Positions 1 through 11,454 of a stretch of DNA of 64,000 nucleotides are shown piece after piece (the stretch's first letter is position 1; each line of letters opens with the position of its first letter). This DNA comes from Ashinkailepas kermadecensis (Eukaryota; Arthropoda; Thecostraca; Neolepadidae), in contig JAOTOM010004738.1 in NCBI GenBank assembly GCA_034440615.1, forward strand, positions 248,001 through 312,000, written 5' to 3'. Both the position numbers and the translations under genes were made by a program. The notes under the pieces were generated by a model, which saw only the letters and a list, made by a program, of their open reading frames with translations, was not told the DNA's origin and did not search any database.

Positions 1-1740
1 CTCAGGCGGCTCTCAGCTGGTCAAGGTGAGGAGGGTGCGGCTCTCAGCTGGTCAAGGTGAGCAGGGCGCGGCTCTCAGCTGGTCAAGGTGAGGAGGGTGC
101 GGCTCTCAGCTGGTCAAGGTGAGGAGGGTGCGGCTCTCAGGCGGCTCTCAGCTGGTCAAGGTGAGCAGGGTGCGGCTCTCAGCTGGTCAAGGTGAGCAGG
201 GTGCGGCTCTCAGCTGGTCAAGGTGAGGAGGGTGCGGCTCTCAGCTGGTCAAGGTGAGGAGGGTGCGGCTCTCAGGCGGCTCTCAGCTGGTCAAGGTGAG
301 GAGGGTGCGGCTCTCAGCTGGTCAAGGTGAGCAGGGCGCGGCTCTCAGCTGGTCAAGGTGAGGAGGGTGCGGCTCTCAGGCGGCTCTCAGCTGGTCAAGG
401 TGAGGAGGGTGCGGCTCTCAGCTGGTCAAGGTGAGGAGGGTGCGGCTCTCAGGCGGCTCTCAGCTGGTCAAGGTGAGGAGGGTGCGGCTCTCAGCTGGTC
501 AAGGTGAGGAGGGTGCGGCTCTCTGGCGGCTCTCAGCTGGTCAAGGTGAGGAGGGTGCGGCTCTTAGCTGGTCAAGGTGAGGAGGGTGCGGCTCTCAGCT
601 GGTCAAGGTGAGGAGGGTGCGGCTCTCAGGCGGCTCTCAGCTGGTCAAGGTGAGGAGGGTGCGGCTCTCAGCTGGTCAAGGTGAGCAGGGCGCGGCTCTC
701 AGCTGGTCAAGGTGAGGAGGGTGCGGCTCTCAGCTGGTCAAGGTGAGGAGGGTGCGGCTCTCAGGCGGCTCTCAGCTGGTCAAGGTGAGGAGGGTGCGGC
801 TCTCAGGCGGCTCTCAGCTGGTCAAGGTGAGGAGGGTGCGGCTCTCAGGCGGCTCTCAGCTGGTCAAGGTGAGGAGGGTGCGGCTCTCAGGCGGCTCTCA
901 GCTGGTCAAGGTGAGGAGGGTGCGGCTCTCAGGCGGCTCTCAGCTGGTCAAGGTGAGGAGGGTGCGGCTCTCAGCTGGTCAAGGTGAGCAGGGCGCGGCT
1001 CTCAGCTGGTCAAGGTGAGGAGGGTGCGGCTCTCAGCTGGTCAAGGTGAGGAGGGTGCGGCTCTCAGGCGGCTCTCAGCTGGTCAAGGTGAGGAGGGTGC
1101 GGCTCTCTGGCGGCTCTCAGCTGGTCAAGGTGAGGAGGGTGCGGCTCTCAGCTGGTCAAGGTGAGGAGGGTGCGGCTCTCAGCTGGTCAAGGTGAGGAGG
1201 GTGCGGCTCTCAGGCGGCTCTCAGCTGGTCAAGGTGAGGAGGGTGCGGCTCTCAGCTGGTCAAGGTGAGCAGGGCGCGGCTCTCAGCTGGTCAAGGTGAG
1301 GAGGGTGCGGCTCTCAGGCGGCTCTCAGCTGGTCAAGGTGAGGAGGGTGCGGCTCTCAGCTGGTCAAGGTGAGCAGGGCGCGGCTCTCAGCTGGTCAAGG
1401 TGAGGAGGGTGCGGCTCTCAGCTGGTCAAGGTGAGCAGGGCGCGGCTCTCAGCTGGTCAAGGTGAGAGGGTGCAGCTCTCAGCTGGTCAATGTGAGCAGG
1501 GCGCGGCTCTCAGCTGGTCAAGGTAAGGAGGGCGCGGCTCTCAGCTGGTCAAGGTGAGGAGGGCGCGGCTCTCAGCTGGTCAAGGTGAGGAGGACGCGGT
1601 TCTCAGCTGGTCAAGGTGAGGAGGGCGCGGCTCTCAGCTGGTCAAGGTAAGGAGGATGCGGCTCTCAGCTGGTCAAGGTGAGGAGGCGCGGCTCTCAGCT
1701 GGTCAAGGTGATTAGGGTGTGGCTCTCGGTCAGGGCGAGG
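1..1740. repeat. 31/42-bp minisatellite carrying a splice-donor-like motif
   Basis: About fifty tandem units fill the start of the window. The basic unit is 31 bp and includes CAGCTGGTCAAGGTGAGGAG; a longer 42-bp form has an extra GCGGCTCTCAG. Units decay towards the right end (1440-1740). Each unit contains AAG/GTGAGG, a near-perfect 5' splice-site consensus. The array lies directly upstream of a LEO1 exon, so it is most likely LEO1 intron sequence. Open frames across it are artefacts of a stop-free unit. Confidence 0.95.
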
Positions 1741-1872
1741 GTACGGTAGGTACCTTGAGAAAAGCCGGAGCCGAAACGTTGCTGATAAAATTATGCTCCC
1801 GTTGTGTTCTCACAATATGTCATTAATTTCACCTGTCGCTTTGTCCATACTAATGTACTGATGCGCTGCCAG

Positions 1873-3335
1873 CAAGAGGAGATTCGCTTGCGCGCGGCTG
1901 TACGCCGTGACGCCCAGCGGCGGCGCGTCAAAGAGCGCACGACGCGCGGTCTGTCGGCCAGCAACCTGGAGCCGGACGGAGAGGCGGCCGACAGCGACGA
2001 GGAAGGGGCCATCTCCATCGCCGCCATCAAGAACAAGCACAAGAAGAAGACCAAAAGTGAGTGGGGCACTGGCCATCAGCGGTGGTGTTGTGAAGTTCGC
2101 TCGCGGTGCACTGCGAATGGTGGTGTTGTGAAGTTCGCTCGCGGTGCAGTGTGAATGGTGGTGTTGTGAAGTTCGCTCGCGGTGCAGTGTGAATGGTGGT
2201 GTTGTGAAGTTCGCTCGCGGTGCAGTGTGAATGGTGGTGACCGATTATGTCACATGTTGTCGCCACTCTTATCTTATCACGGGTACATCACCGTTCATAT
2301 CACACGTTATCTATTCATCTCACACGTTATGTATTCATATCATACGTTCGCGCTTCTCGCAGATCATGTCAATTGGCATGGCATGAAGATGACATCAGCC
2401 GTGCGATAGGTGTCCAGGAAGATATTCCGATGCGCAACAAAACGATGAGTGTGACGTTTGTCCAGAAAATGACAGCATGTCGACTCGGGCGGTTCCTCGT
2501 GTCTGGATGCGTTTTTCTGCAGTGTCTGTATCAGTGGTTACTTGTGCTAGTTCCCGGTTACCCGTGTCGGAGCTATGGACTGTCTCGACTGTGTGCATCT
2601 CGGTAGCGTGAGCTCTGTAATATTCGAGGCCCCGACATTCGCCACGGACGTCTGGGACGCCACACCTGGTGACGGTCTGTGTCTAGGGATGATGCGTCTC
2701 TGCTGGGTCTGGTGGTGGCCGGTGGGCGAGGACGTCAGATCCGATGACAATCATATCCAGGGATGTTGGATCGGCCTGACTTGGATCTGACTGTGGATGG
2801 GCACAGAATGACCGTGGCGGTCGACTGGCCCCTAAACTGTAATTCATCATCACGGATCTGACTGGTTTGTGACTGGGGAGGCCGGATTCGGTGGCTATTG
2901 CTGCGAGCTGGAGCACCCATCGCGTCATGTCGGGTTTCTGGTCGGTCTGCTCAATGTCTGAATACTTCGAATAGATAGCCTTGCCTGTGTCTTCTGGGCA
3001 TGCACACTTGTGCGTCGGGTATTATCCCACTCGGCGGTGCAGAAGCATCACAGTAACACGTGACCGTCCCGGCAGGCGAGGCCCGGCAGCCCATCTACTC
3101 CTCCGATGAGGCCTCAGATATTGAGACCGGCCGCGCGCGCAAACTCGAGCGCGCCAAGAAGACTATTGAAGAGAGCGACGAAGAAGGTGCCGCCAAGTCC
3201 GCCGCCTCGGGCTCCGCCTCCGGGTCTGGCTCGGGCTCTGGCTCCGGCTCTGGATCCGGGTCCGGGTCCGGCTCTGGGTCCGGCTCTGGGTCTGGCTCGG
3301 GTTCAGGCTCAGGCAGTGGCAGCGAGAGTGATTAA
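1873..3335 (+). CDS. LEO1, RNA polymerase-associated (PAF1 complex) protein, last two coding exons
   Basis: LEO1 is a subunit of the nuclear PAF1 complex, which travels with RNA polymerase II and promotes elongation and co-transcriptional histone marks. Two exons are visible: 1873-2056 and 3076-3335, joined by GT (2057)/AG (3075) with matching phase (one base left, two supplied). The first encodes the basic helix QEEIRLRAAVRRDAQRR, then RGLSASNLEPD and DEEGAISIAAIKN, the conserved C-terminal LEO1 block (EEERLRAS..., RGLSASYLEPD in animals, from memory). The second carries PIYSSDEASD and an acidic/basic stretch, then a long Ser-Gly run ending in SESD and a TAA stop at 3333-3335. The acceptor before 1873 (ctgccag) is phase 0. 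Upstream exons, including the main LEO1 domain, lie left of the window. The Ser-Gly tail is coded by a GGCTCC/GGCTCT hexanucleotide microsatellite and probably varies in length. Confidence 0.9.
2079..2240. repeat. 38-bp tandem repeat in the last LEO1 intron
   Basis: Four head-to-tail copies of a unit containing GTTCGCTCGCGGTGCAGTGT sit about 20 bp after the LEO1 donor at 2057. The rest of this intron (2241-3075) shows no other gene-like signal. Confidence 0.85.
3195..3332 (+). repeat. Coding hexanucleotide microsatellite (Ser-Gly)n
   Basis: Runs of GGCTCC, GGCTCT and GGGTCC encode alternating Ser-Gly at the LEO1 C-terminus. The reading frame is kept to the stop, so the repeat is translated. 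It replaces the Lys/Asp/Glu-rich end found in vertebrate LEO1. Confidence 0.85.
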
Positions 3336-3982
3336 GGGAGCGCGGCTGTGCCTATTCTACTGTGGCGAGTTGTTCACCAACGCGTCGGTCACTGTGTGGT
3401 GACAATGGCGTATCAGTGGCCACTTTTTCATACACGATTGAGGGTTGTCCTTGCGGTTATTACCGATACCAGTGGCCCTCAAGTCTTCCATCCATGATTC
3501 AAATACATTTCCCCGAACTACCCGGCACGAAAATATTAACAACAAATGCTATCAGCTACCACACAGCTTGGCAGAAATAATTAACATTTTGCTAGGTGCC
3601 GACAACGTTAGCCCGCTTTCTTATGAGTTCCCAACCGTGATCTGTATCCCCACCAGTTAACGAACAGTCGTACGACCCAAGCGTGGGCCACGACCCATGG
3701 ATTGAAGACCACTGGCGCAAATATTTCTTGGCGGTGTCCGGATGCTGCTGTCAGTGGGGCCATACCTCGGGTTGTCTTCATCCTGGTTCCAGTATAGAAC
3801 TATGCCGCATTTGTCACCTTAGTAAGCGCAGACACGCCCACCAAGTGGAGACCGGGTGACTCCATCTGCGTCATGCAATACATCATGTCTGCATCCCGAC
3901 CGGCATCTCCGGTCTGCGGTGTGGTACCGTTGCTGTTGACTGAAGGCCAATGTCACGACGACGCTCGAATACTGCACCGGCC
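3336..3982. other. LEO1 3' UTR and intergenic stretch
   Basis: No coding signal was found. Transcript sequence presumably continues past the LEO1 stop, but no clear AATAAA signal was recognised. Confidence 0.5.
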
Positions 3983-4790
3983 TGCCAGACCTGCGTGACC
4001 GCAACATCACTGGGACCACTGCTGATCACTAGGCCAGACCTGCGTAACCGTGACAGCACTAGGACTACTGCTGATCACTAGGCCAGACCTGCGTAACCGT
4101 GACATTACTAGGACCACTGCTGATCACTAGGCCAGACCTGCGTAACCGCGACAGCACTAGGACAACTGCTGATCACTAGGCCAGACCTGCGTAACCGTGA
4201 CATTACTAGGACCACGACTGATCACTAGGCCAGACCTGCGTAACCGTGACAGCACTAGGACCACTGCTGATCACTAGGCCAGACCTGCGTAACCGTGACA
4301 TCACTAGGACCACGACTGATCACTAGGACCACGGCTGATCACCAGGCCAGACCTGCGTAACCGTGACAGCGCTAGGACCACGGCTGATCACTAGGCCAGA
4401 CCTGCGTAACCGTGACATTACTAGGACCACGACGGATCACTAGGCCAGACTTGCGTAAACGTGACATTACTAGGACCACGACTGATCACTAGGCCAGACC
4501 TGACCAACCGTGACATTACTAGGACCACGACTGATCACTAGGCCAGACCTGACCAACTGTGACATTACTAGGACCACGACTGATCACTAGACCAGACCTG
4601 CGTAACCGTGACATCGCTAGGACCACGGCTGATCACTAGGCCAGACCTGCGTAACCGTGACATCACTAGGACCACGACTGATCACTAGGCCAGACCTGCC
4701 TAACCGTGACATTACTAGGACCACGACTGACCACTAGACCAGACCTGCGTAACCGTGACAGCATCAGACCAGACCTGCGCAGCCGTGACA
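3983..4790. repeat. 49-bp tandem array
   Basis: About fifteen units of 49 bp with the core GCCAGACCTGCGTAACCGTG followed by ACATTACTAGGACCACGACT and GATCACTAG. Copies differ at a few positions and degrade at both ends. No splice junction is seen nearby. Confidence 0.92.
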
Positions 4791-4799
4791 TCACTTGGA

Positions 4800-5936
4800 C
4801 TACGACTGATCGCTAACGCAATGACGTCGGAACGATTGCCGACAAAGGCCCGGCGTCGAACATTATGCAGCATTTGGTGGACAGTGTACTGGGGGCCGGT
4901 GTTCGGGCATCTCAGCACTATTAATACAGACAAGCAGGGGCGGACGTCGTATCGCATCGCTGCCACGCATGACGCCCACTAATTTGGTAGATGCAACTGC
5001 AGACGTAATGTTCATTTATTGGAAGACGAGTACAAATGCACACGGTATAAAGACGTCCTGCACCATACGGCCAACGTGCAGCAGCAGCATACATAAATGC
5101 GCTCTCCATGTGCGCCACTCATGACGGCTTCCAGTAGCGGTGGCAGTATTCCCCTCGTCGGGGGAGAGGGAAGCACGTGTCGGATCATGGGGTTGGTGGC
5201 GGCACACTGTAAGGCACGACGGTAAAGGCCAGTTGGCTACAAAAAGGTCATCCGATTAAACCAAATGCATTCAACCACATGCAATGGGCAATCCATCAGC
5301 AGGCCTAGCCTTAGGTGCTACATACATCTTGCGCAAGCTCGCAAAGTGTAAACTCCCGCAACTCAACTTGGCCTCGGCGAGATTAGTCGGCGTCCGAAGA
5401 TGATCCGAAAAGAAACGCAATGCGTTCAAAACTGAGCTGCTGGGGTGCCCTGCTTCACGGTGAACGAGCCGTAACACTTACACAAATGCCCTGTGGTAAT
5501 GAATGTAAAAAATAACTTGGGGCTTACACTACACGAAAACGAAAACCATCGTTTACACTTGGCACACACGGAAGAACACATCATTCGCAAGCTGGAGGTC
5601 CCATGCCCAACGAGAACTCTGAAACTTGACCAATTGTGGAAGACCTTCAAACCATACGTGTTGCACTGGCCCTGTGGCGTCCGCCGGCACCGTCTGGCTG
5701 TTGAAAAGGATTCTTGAAGTGACGCGTACACTAACAGTGGGTGGGCAAAAAGTACTGTGCTCACCTACAGCCTTCATTTTCGACGATGACGCTCCGGGGG
5801 GGGGGTCGCCGGACAAACGTTTGGCTCGTGTATACCAAAGGCAGTCGATAACGTCGTTGAGCATCACCAGCCAGCCACGTGGATTGGTTGTCTGTTCACT
5901 GGACACATGTGCAGATCCGTGACCTTCCAGCTTTCA
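4800..5936. other. Unassigned region with overlapping ORFs on both strands
   Basis: Between 5270 and 5922 both strands hold ORFs of 70-117 codons (for example 5553-5906 on - and 5626-5922 on +). None was recognised, and none has a clear family motif or splice context. It may be a decayed mobile-element gene or chance open frames. Confidence 0.3.
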
Positions 5937-6110
5937 GAGGGTTGGTTTGGTTATTGGTTTTTGCGACACGTCGACCGTTGAGTCATGTAGCGTCGCCAAT
6001 CTCTCACGCCGATTGGTCGCGGGCGAAGAGTAGCGACAGGTGAGACTCGAACCCACAACCTTTCGATTGTGAGACGAGCATCTTACCCCTAGACCACTCG
6101 GCCGATAATG
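5937..6110 (-). mobile_element. tRNA-derived SINE
   Basis: On the minus strand the element starts with a tRNA-like head: A-box-like TGGTCTAGGGGTAAG and B-box-like GGTTCGAGTCTC, with a CGTCTCACAATCG middle. A body containing GATTGGCGACGCTAC follows, then a hairpin module and an AACCAATAACCAAACC tail. The 31829-31988 element is the same family. The head looks like a full pol III promoter, but the extra body and tail mark it as a SINE rather than a tRNA gene. Confidence 0.8.
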
Positions 6111-6687
6111 CCGCTTCCTACACGCCTCGCTCCCACAAAAGTAAAGATTCGCATGAAGATTAATTAATGGGTGCCTATTACCAAACACGAGTCAGCCCAG
6201 ACAGTATCGAAGACAGCTACATAAGGCAAAATTACAAGCTAAGTTGAAATGCTACCTTGATGAGACTACAGGCAAGCCGAACATGTACGATTTCCTTATA
6301 TAAACGTATATGCTTGTGAGCTTACCATGAATTAATGTATGATTTCTAAGGATTTCATGAGCTGCAGCGGATTACATTTCCAAGCTCGTGGACACTTGAG
6401 GTACAGCTGGTCCCCCCAATCGTGTAGCATAAAATCAGTTTTCTCGGAGAGTAGCGTCGTCTGCAGGATTGTGACAACAAAACACTCTATGCTGGGCATG
6501 CAATCGCGACTTGCTGGCCAGCATCGGGCTTATGTCGCGCATCTATCACGCTACTGCTGCAAGCCCGCGAGCGTCGCGCAACACCACCCCGCGGACCGAC
6601 ACAGCCAATCAGAGATTCGCAGAGCGATGTGTGACCAGGTGTGATCAGGCCTACGTTACGGCGACGTGTGAACGAGCACGACCCGAA
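6111..6687. other. Intergenic stretch downstream of the acetyltransferase gene
   Basis: AT-rich to 6350, then mixed composition. It contains the 3' flank of the minus-strand acetyltransferase. No gene, array or RNA was recognised. Confidence 0.5.
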
Positions 6688-7488
6688 CTACGCCGCTACC
6701 GACTGCCCGCCACCCTTGACCCTTTTCGTGAACAGGTACACGCCCACCTTGACGCCGGCGAACAACGGCTTGTGCATGTAGTTGAGGATCTGGAAGCCGT
6801 TCTTGTAGAAGATGCTCTTGGCGGCGTCGTGGCACTCGGTGGTCTGCAGGCGCAGGCTGCTGTGACCGGCGTCGCCGCAGAACCGCTCGGCCACGTGCAG
6901 CAGCTGGGTGCCGATGCCGTGGCGCCGGTACGGCGCCAGCACGGCCATGCGCGTCAGCCAGCCGCCGTCCGGCTCGTCGCGGTCCCGGTTGCGGCGCACC
7001 GCGCACGTGCCGACCACCACCCGGCGCACGCCGGTCAGGTCCTGCGCGTACTTGGTCACGTCGGCGGGCGTGACGAACATGAGCCGGTAGCGCGCCGCCG
7101 CGCCCGTCAGCGGCTCGTACAGCTCGGCCACCCAGAAGTTGGTCTTGCTGGAGTTCTGGTAGGTGTCGCGCACGTTGGCCAGGTCGCCCTGCGCCGCCAT
7201 CGCCTTCATCTGGTGCACCGTCCAGATGCAGCCGAACAGGAAGGCGAAGAAGGCGGGCACCATCATCAGACACAGGTCGCCCGGCACGCCGAACACGACG
7301 AACAGCGCCGCCATGGTCACTATCAGCGCCTCCCACAGAGTCTCGCGGAACAGCGCCGCCACGAAGGAGGGCTGCACCGTGCTGGTGGCGGCCTCCGACA
7401 CCAGTAGCTTCACTGCGAGAGTATCGCGCGACTCGAATGGTCGCACACAGCACAGATAGCTGGGCAGGTCTGCTGCCGGCTCCACCAT
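6688..7488 (-). CDS. NAT8/CML-like GNAT N-acetyltransferase, membrane-anchored
   Basis: A single-exon coding region of 266 codons starts at ATG 7488. The frame is open a little further upstream, but only from a GTG. Two hydrophobic segments (about residues 50-69 and 72-92) form a probable membrane hairpin, as in the NAT8/camello group. The GNAT fold follows: VVVGTCAVRR (157-166), the strand LTRMAVLAPYRRHGIGTQLL (178-197) with the acetyl-CoA loop RRHGIG (188-193), and FYKNGF (227-232), typical of the last helix-strand region. Family members acetylate amino groups of cysteine conjugates or lysines at the ER/Golgi membrane; the substrate here is unknown. The frame appears intact. Codon use is GC-rich like the NUP188 exons. 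The long plus-strand ORF covering the same bases is its antisense shadow. Confidence 0.85.
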   Translation of the reverse strand: MVEPAADLPSYLCCVRPFESRDTLAVKLLVSEAATSTVQPSFVAALFRETLWEALIVTMAALFVVFGVPGDLCLMMVPAFFAFLFGCIWTVHQMKAMAAQGDLANVRDTYQNSSKTNFWVAELYEPLTGAAARYRLMFVTPADVTKYAQDLTGVRRVVVGTCAVRRNRDRDEPDGGWLTRMAVLAPYRRHGIGTQLLHVAERFCGDAGHSSLRLQTTECHDAAKSIFYKNGFQILNYMHKPLFAGVKVGVYLFTKRVKGGGQSVAA

Positions 7489-7519
7489 GGTGTCTGCCAC
7501 TGGGATGCCACACTATCTG
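7489..7519 (-). promoter_or_regulatory. Probable 3' splice site in the 5' UTR of the acetyltransferase
   Basis: Read on the minus strand, a pyrimidine-rich tract (TTTTCTCAGTTTTGTTTTCAG in two overlapping pieces) ends in CAG at 7517-7519, about 28 bases before the ATG. This suggests a leader exon further right joined to the coding exon at 7516. Confidence 0.55.
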
Positions 7520-8980
7520 AAAACAAAACTGAGAAAATCACAATTGTATTTCAGTACAAGTAAACTAAGCATGCATCCAAAAATGTTGCAAACAGGTTGG
7601 GTTCTTAATCTTCGCTCACATTTCGGTACAAACACAATATATTTATGGAAGATACATTGGTCTGCATCTTGCATTCCTGACTTTGTTGTGTTCTACTGGC
7701 TTCTAAGACCAATATTTTGTACTTTGATATACAAATTGGGTATGGCAATAAATTTGTGCACCTGAAGAGCTTAATATTTCAACGAAAGAAGTAAAATTAT
7801 ACTTCCAAAATTTCAAGGCCCAAAACACCTCCAAATTCAAGATTCTTCAGTGCAACACAAACCCTGGGCAGAAGCTAAAGGAGATCACCCACTCTTGGAC
7901 CCACCTCCATCTCACCCCAAGACACCATCCTGTAAAAATCCCAAGTGTTCACCAACTCCAGGTGCAATTCAATCCCTCCTCTGCATTCATTACCTTCATT
8001 AGCTTCACTCATTCTTAAAGTACAAGCAAGCCATTTATGAACATTTTTTTACCTTACCTTACATATGGCAGTGGCACATGAACTGTTTCGAAGTTAGGGA
8101 ACAGGGCAAGAGCCATTTTGCATTCGATTCTTTCTTAGCAGCTTCCATGTGATCAATGCTTGTTTCTCCAAAGCTTGGGTGGGGGGGGGGACTATTCTCC
8201 ATGCCACCTGGTTCCTGCTCCCTTGACTCATGCAACGCTGAGTAATTGGCTCACAGGACATCTTTACCCCTCATCAATAGCTTATTCATTCATGTCACGA
8301 AAGTACATTCACCTGACAACCAGAAGCACCCAGTCTGTCCCTGCATCCTGGCCACCAAATATCACCATGATATTGGGTGAGGGTGATGACAGATTCACAG
8401 GATGAATATGTATGGAATTTGATCTAACAAATTGTGCAGAAGGCTCCCCAGAGTACATTTTCCTACTGTTCTAAGTCTTCACAAACATTAAGGATGTGAT
8501 AAACAAGCATGCACCTAACGAGTTCCTATTTTCACCAATGTAAAGAAAACAATTCAATTTGTTCATGCAGGGTTCACCCACCATGATACGCCCATCTGAA
8601 AAGCATGGACATCTCACCGACTTAGATCTATGTACATGATGCACAGTTACATGGGCTGGTGGATCCTAGTTCTCTCACCTGATTGGCTCCCCAAATTCTC
8701 CAGTTTCACGTCACCCAGAGATGAGTTCCGTGGCCGATCGGGAGGAGCCCGTATCTGCAGGTATGCCAATCCATAGATTAGAAGAAAAAAGTTACCAGAC
8801 AGACAGGGCAAGTAATAGGAAGTGGAAAGTGTACCTTAAGCAGACTTCACATACTTAGAGTAGCCACTATATCTGTCAATAGATAGTTATCATGCAAGTT
8901 TTCTAGTGTGAGTTCAAAAATGAAATACAAAGAAGTACAGCTACTTCTCCAAGCTTGATTAGTATGCTATCATGGCTAAT
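7520..8980. other. Putative 5' intron or flank of the acetyltransferase, non-coding
   Basis: AT-rich sequence with no convincing ORF. A G10 run lies at about 8180-8190. The right part may be the 3' untranslated end of the retroelement at 8990-9960. No promoter could be placed. Confidence 0.4.
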
Positions 8981-8989
8981 TTATTAATT

Positions 8990-9960
8990 ACACTCATAAA
9001 ACAATGTGCAGAGATTTGAGCGCAGCACAGCTTTAAATGCAGCCCAGTTTGCTGAGGTTACTACACCATCAGGTAATGAGCTCCATGTGCCACAGCATCT
9101 AGGCAAAAACTATTCTCCTATAATTCACTGATGCAGGTCTGTGAGCCAATTTCAGTGAATGTCCACATTTGATAATGTCAGGTCAAATCAATCTACCCTT
9201 CACAGAGTACAGCTCTAGTTTTCAAAATCTGGCGCCATAATGCAGACCTCCCTTCCCCTCTGTGTTCAATGCCCATCTCCTCTGTACTGACAAGTCACCT
9301 TAAATCACCCATGTATCCTGCATTCATAATGCATGAGGAAAACTCCAAGAAGAGTTGAATGAGTAGTGTACAGGGTTTTCATAAGTTCAGGGGAATGACA
9401 AAGTAGAACTTGGTATGTTGCTGGCCAGACATTCAGCTTTTTGTACAATACCAGCAATGTGTTAATGGAAACATCAGTTTCTAGTTTCTACATACTATGA
9501 TGTCTAAGTCAGTATGCATCTCCACAAAGTTTACCCGAATTCCATCCAGGTAACAATGTGCATATGGACAATATTATTATAGTCATACAAGCCATGGTGT
9601 GCTTTAAGAACTGCACATTTCTTGGGGTGCACTGCTAGTCCCCATGACTTGGCAGTATCAACCGGTGTATCTACATCTTTTAGGCCCTGTGCAATACCAG
9701 CCAGGAGGTTTGTGACAGACTTGTACCTCAGTTTCACGTATATCTTTAGGTTATCTGCAAATGCCTTGAACTGGCAGTGTATACCATGAGGCACATCATT
9801 AATGTACATCAGGAATAACACAGGACCTAGTACAGAGCCCTGGGGTACTGTTCTCAGAACTTCCTTTGGCTTGTTGCAAGAGCGAGATACTTTCATTTTA
9901 CTCCCACAGATAAAATTCGAGTCCAGATGAGGACTTTATTGCTGAAATTCCCAAAGCTTT
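8990..9960 (-). pseudogene. Decayed non-LTR retrotransposon reverse transcriptase (CR1/L2-like)
   Basis: On the minus strand, 9896-9531 encodes VPQGSVLGPVLFLMYINDV, the RT core motif of non-LTR elements, followed by FADNLKIY in place of the catalytic FADDLKIY: the second aspartate is lost. Further 3', about 9110-8995, comes W-SSLPDGVV and AAFKAVLRSN ending in a stop, the usual C-terminus of such ORF2 proteins. Frames are interrupted between these parts, so the copy is inactive. The clade is inferred from motif style. Confidence 0.75.
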
Positions 9961-10029
9961 CAGTTTTGTTAGTAGCATAACATGATTCCCAACAACATAT
10001 GCCCTTTAAAAATGTGAAAAAAGAAAAAC

Positions 10030-10268
10030 ACCTTGAACTGTCAGTGCATACCATGAGGTACATAATTAATGTAAATCAGGAATAACACAGGATCTAGTAC
10101 AGAGCTCTGGAGTACAATACTAAGAACTTCCATTGGCTTGTTGCAAGAGCCAGTACAAGCACTTTCATTTCCCTCCCACAGATAAAATTTGAATCCAGAT
10201 GAGGACTTTATCTCTGAAATTTCCAAAGCTCCCAGTTTTGTTAGTAGCATAACATGATTCACAACAAA
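10030..10268 (-). pseudogene. Duplicated fragment of the same reverse transcriptase
   Basis: Minus-strand residues SCNKPMEVLSIVLQSSVLDP and VLFLIYINYVPHGMH repeat the RT block at 9766-10010 with many substitutions: the VPQGS motif has become VLQSS. It is a diverged tandem duplicate of the neighbouring fragment, shifted by about 256 bp. Confidence 0.7.
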
Positions 10269-10434
10269 TGCCTTTGAAAATGAAAGAAAATTACATCCAC
10301 CAGATAACCCTCATCATGAGTGTAGCAATGGCTTTGAAACTCGGGGGGGTGATCAGGGATGCAAAGTTTGAAAGTGATAGAGGTAAGCTCCCACCCAAAA
10401 AAAACCTGGATTTCAACAATTCTTGCAAAGGCCA

Positions 10435-10585
10435 CCTGGTGCCTTTGCTACCTGGTCAAGGTTGGACTTCTGGAATGCAAGATTAATGAAACTTTTTACC
10501 TCTACCTAGGATTTAAAAAAAAGATGTCCATTCATGATTATTTGCATGAAGATGTAGTCATGTATATGCCTATTATCTGTGAATG
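10435..10585. repeat. Dispersed repeat, copy 1
   Basis: Shares an extended match with 11325-11454, including the TTTTTACCTCTACCTAGGAT-type core and the following GATGTCCA/GACATCCA block. Probably part of an unrecognised element whose 5' side starts in the G-rich block near 10321-10350. Confidence 0.6.
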
Positions 10586-10589
10586 TTGA

Positions 10590-11160
10590 GTGCACCTCCA
10601 GCCCTACCCAACATTTCTTTAGCCAGTCACCTCTCCGAATGGAAAATGGTCTGGCATGTGGTAAGCCTGATTGCACCCATCCCTCCCCTACTCCATACTC
10701 AATGACTTTTTTAGCTGAAGGTACCTCTCAGGGGGGTGGAAAAGGTGCCACTCAAAAATATGCAAACACACCTGCAATGAAATCCAGATCTGTCAGTGAA
10801 CCTACCATCATGTATGTCTACTGTGTCCATGCCCTATACTGTTTCAGATGATTTGGAATCAAAAGTATTTTATAGTAGGCATAGATGGAGCCAGCTCAAT
10901 GCTGACAGTGTTTGATGATACCTTCATGTCTGCCTAGAAAATGAGTATTTGTTAAATACATTGATATATTGGAAAACAGTATCATGATTGTGCATGATGC
11001 AGTGCAACAGTAAAAAAAAACATGAATATAGTCCTTACAGACTGCTATATGAATCATGATTTCAATATGACACACATTTCCACCACCACAGCAAATGCAT
11101 ATTTAGTAGTGTTTGTGTGTATGTGAAAACTTTGTTGAATGCAACCTAAACATCATATGT
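10590..11160. other. Unassigned AT-rich stretch
   Basis: No gene or strong repeat recognised. A 90-codon ORF at 10579-10851 has no family resemblance. Confidence 0.4.
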
Positions 11161-11162
11161 AG

Positions 11163-11220
11163 TGATTGATTGATTATTTGGGTTTAAGGGAGCTCTGACT
11201 ACAGGGTCATTTAGCACCCA
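11163..11220 (-). mobile_element. Short hairpin retroposon copy (minus orientation)
   Basis: Reads GATTGATTATTTGGGTTTAA then a degenerate hairpin ending TTAGCACCCA. It is the reverse of the TGGGCGC...GCGCCC-AAATAAC module found elsewhere. Degenerate, with no TSD identified. Confidence 0.5.
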
Positions 11221-11324
11221 TAGTCATGCACACTAGTGCCCTCAGCAGGAAATTTGCAGCCTTTATCCGTGTCTAGTACACCATAAATAACAACTGCAAC
11301 ACATGACTTCTGGATGCCCTGTTT

Positions 11325-11454
11325 GTCAGCTACCTACCTATGGTCAAGGCTGTCTTTTAGAATGCAAAGCTAATGAGACTTTTTACTTCTACCTAGGATC
11401 TTTTTAAAGACATCCACTTGAGATGATTTATATGGTGCTGTAGTGATAAATATG
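11325..11454. repeat. Dispersed repeat, copy 2
   Basis: Diverged partner of 10435-10585. It ends at the TSD of the adjacent hAT-type MITE. Confidence 0.6.

Noticed and set aside
1..1740. CRISPR-like regular repeats
   Set aside because: Units are contiguous without unique spacers, in a spliced eukaryotic locus. This is a minisatellite.
6511..7407. 298-codon plus-strand ORF
   Set aside because: It lies antisense to the acetyltransferase, whose family motifs are clear on the minus strand. GC-rich codon bias keeps the antisense frame open.
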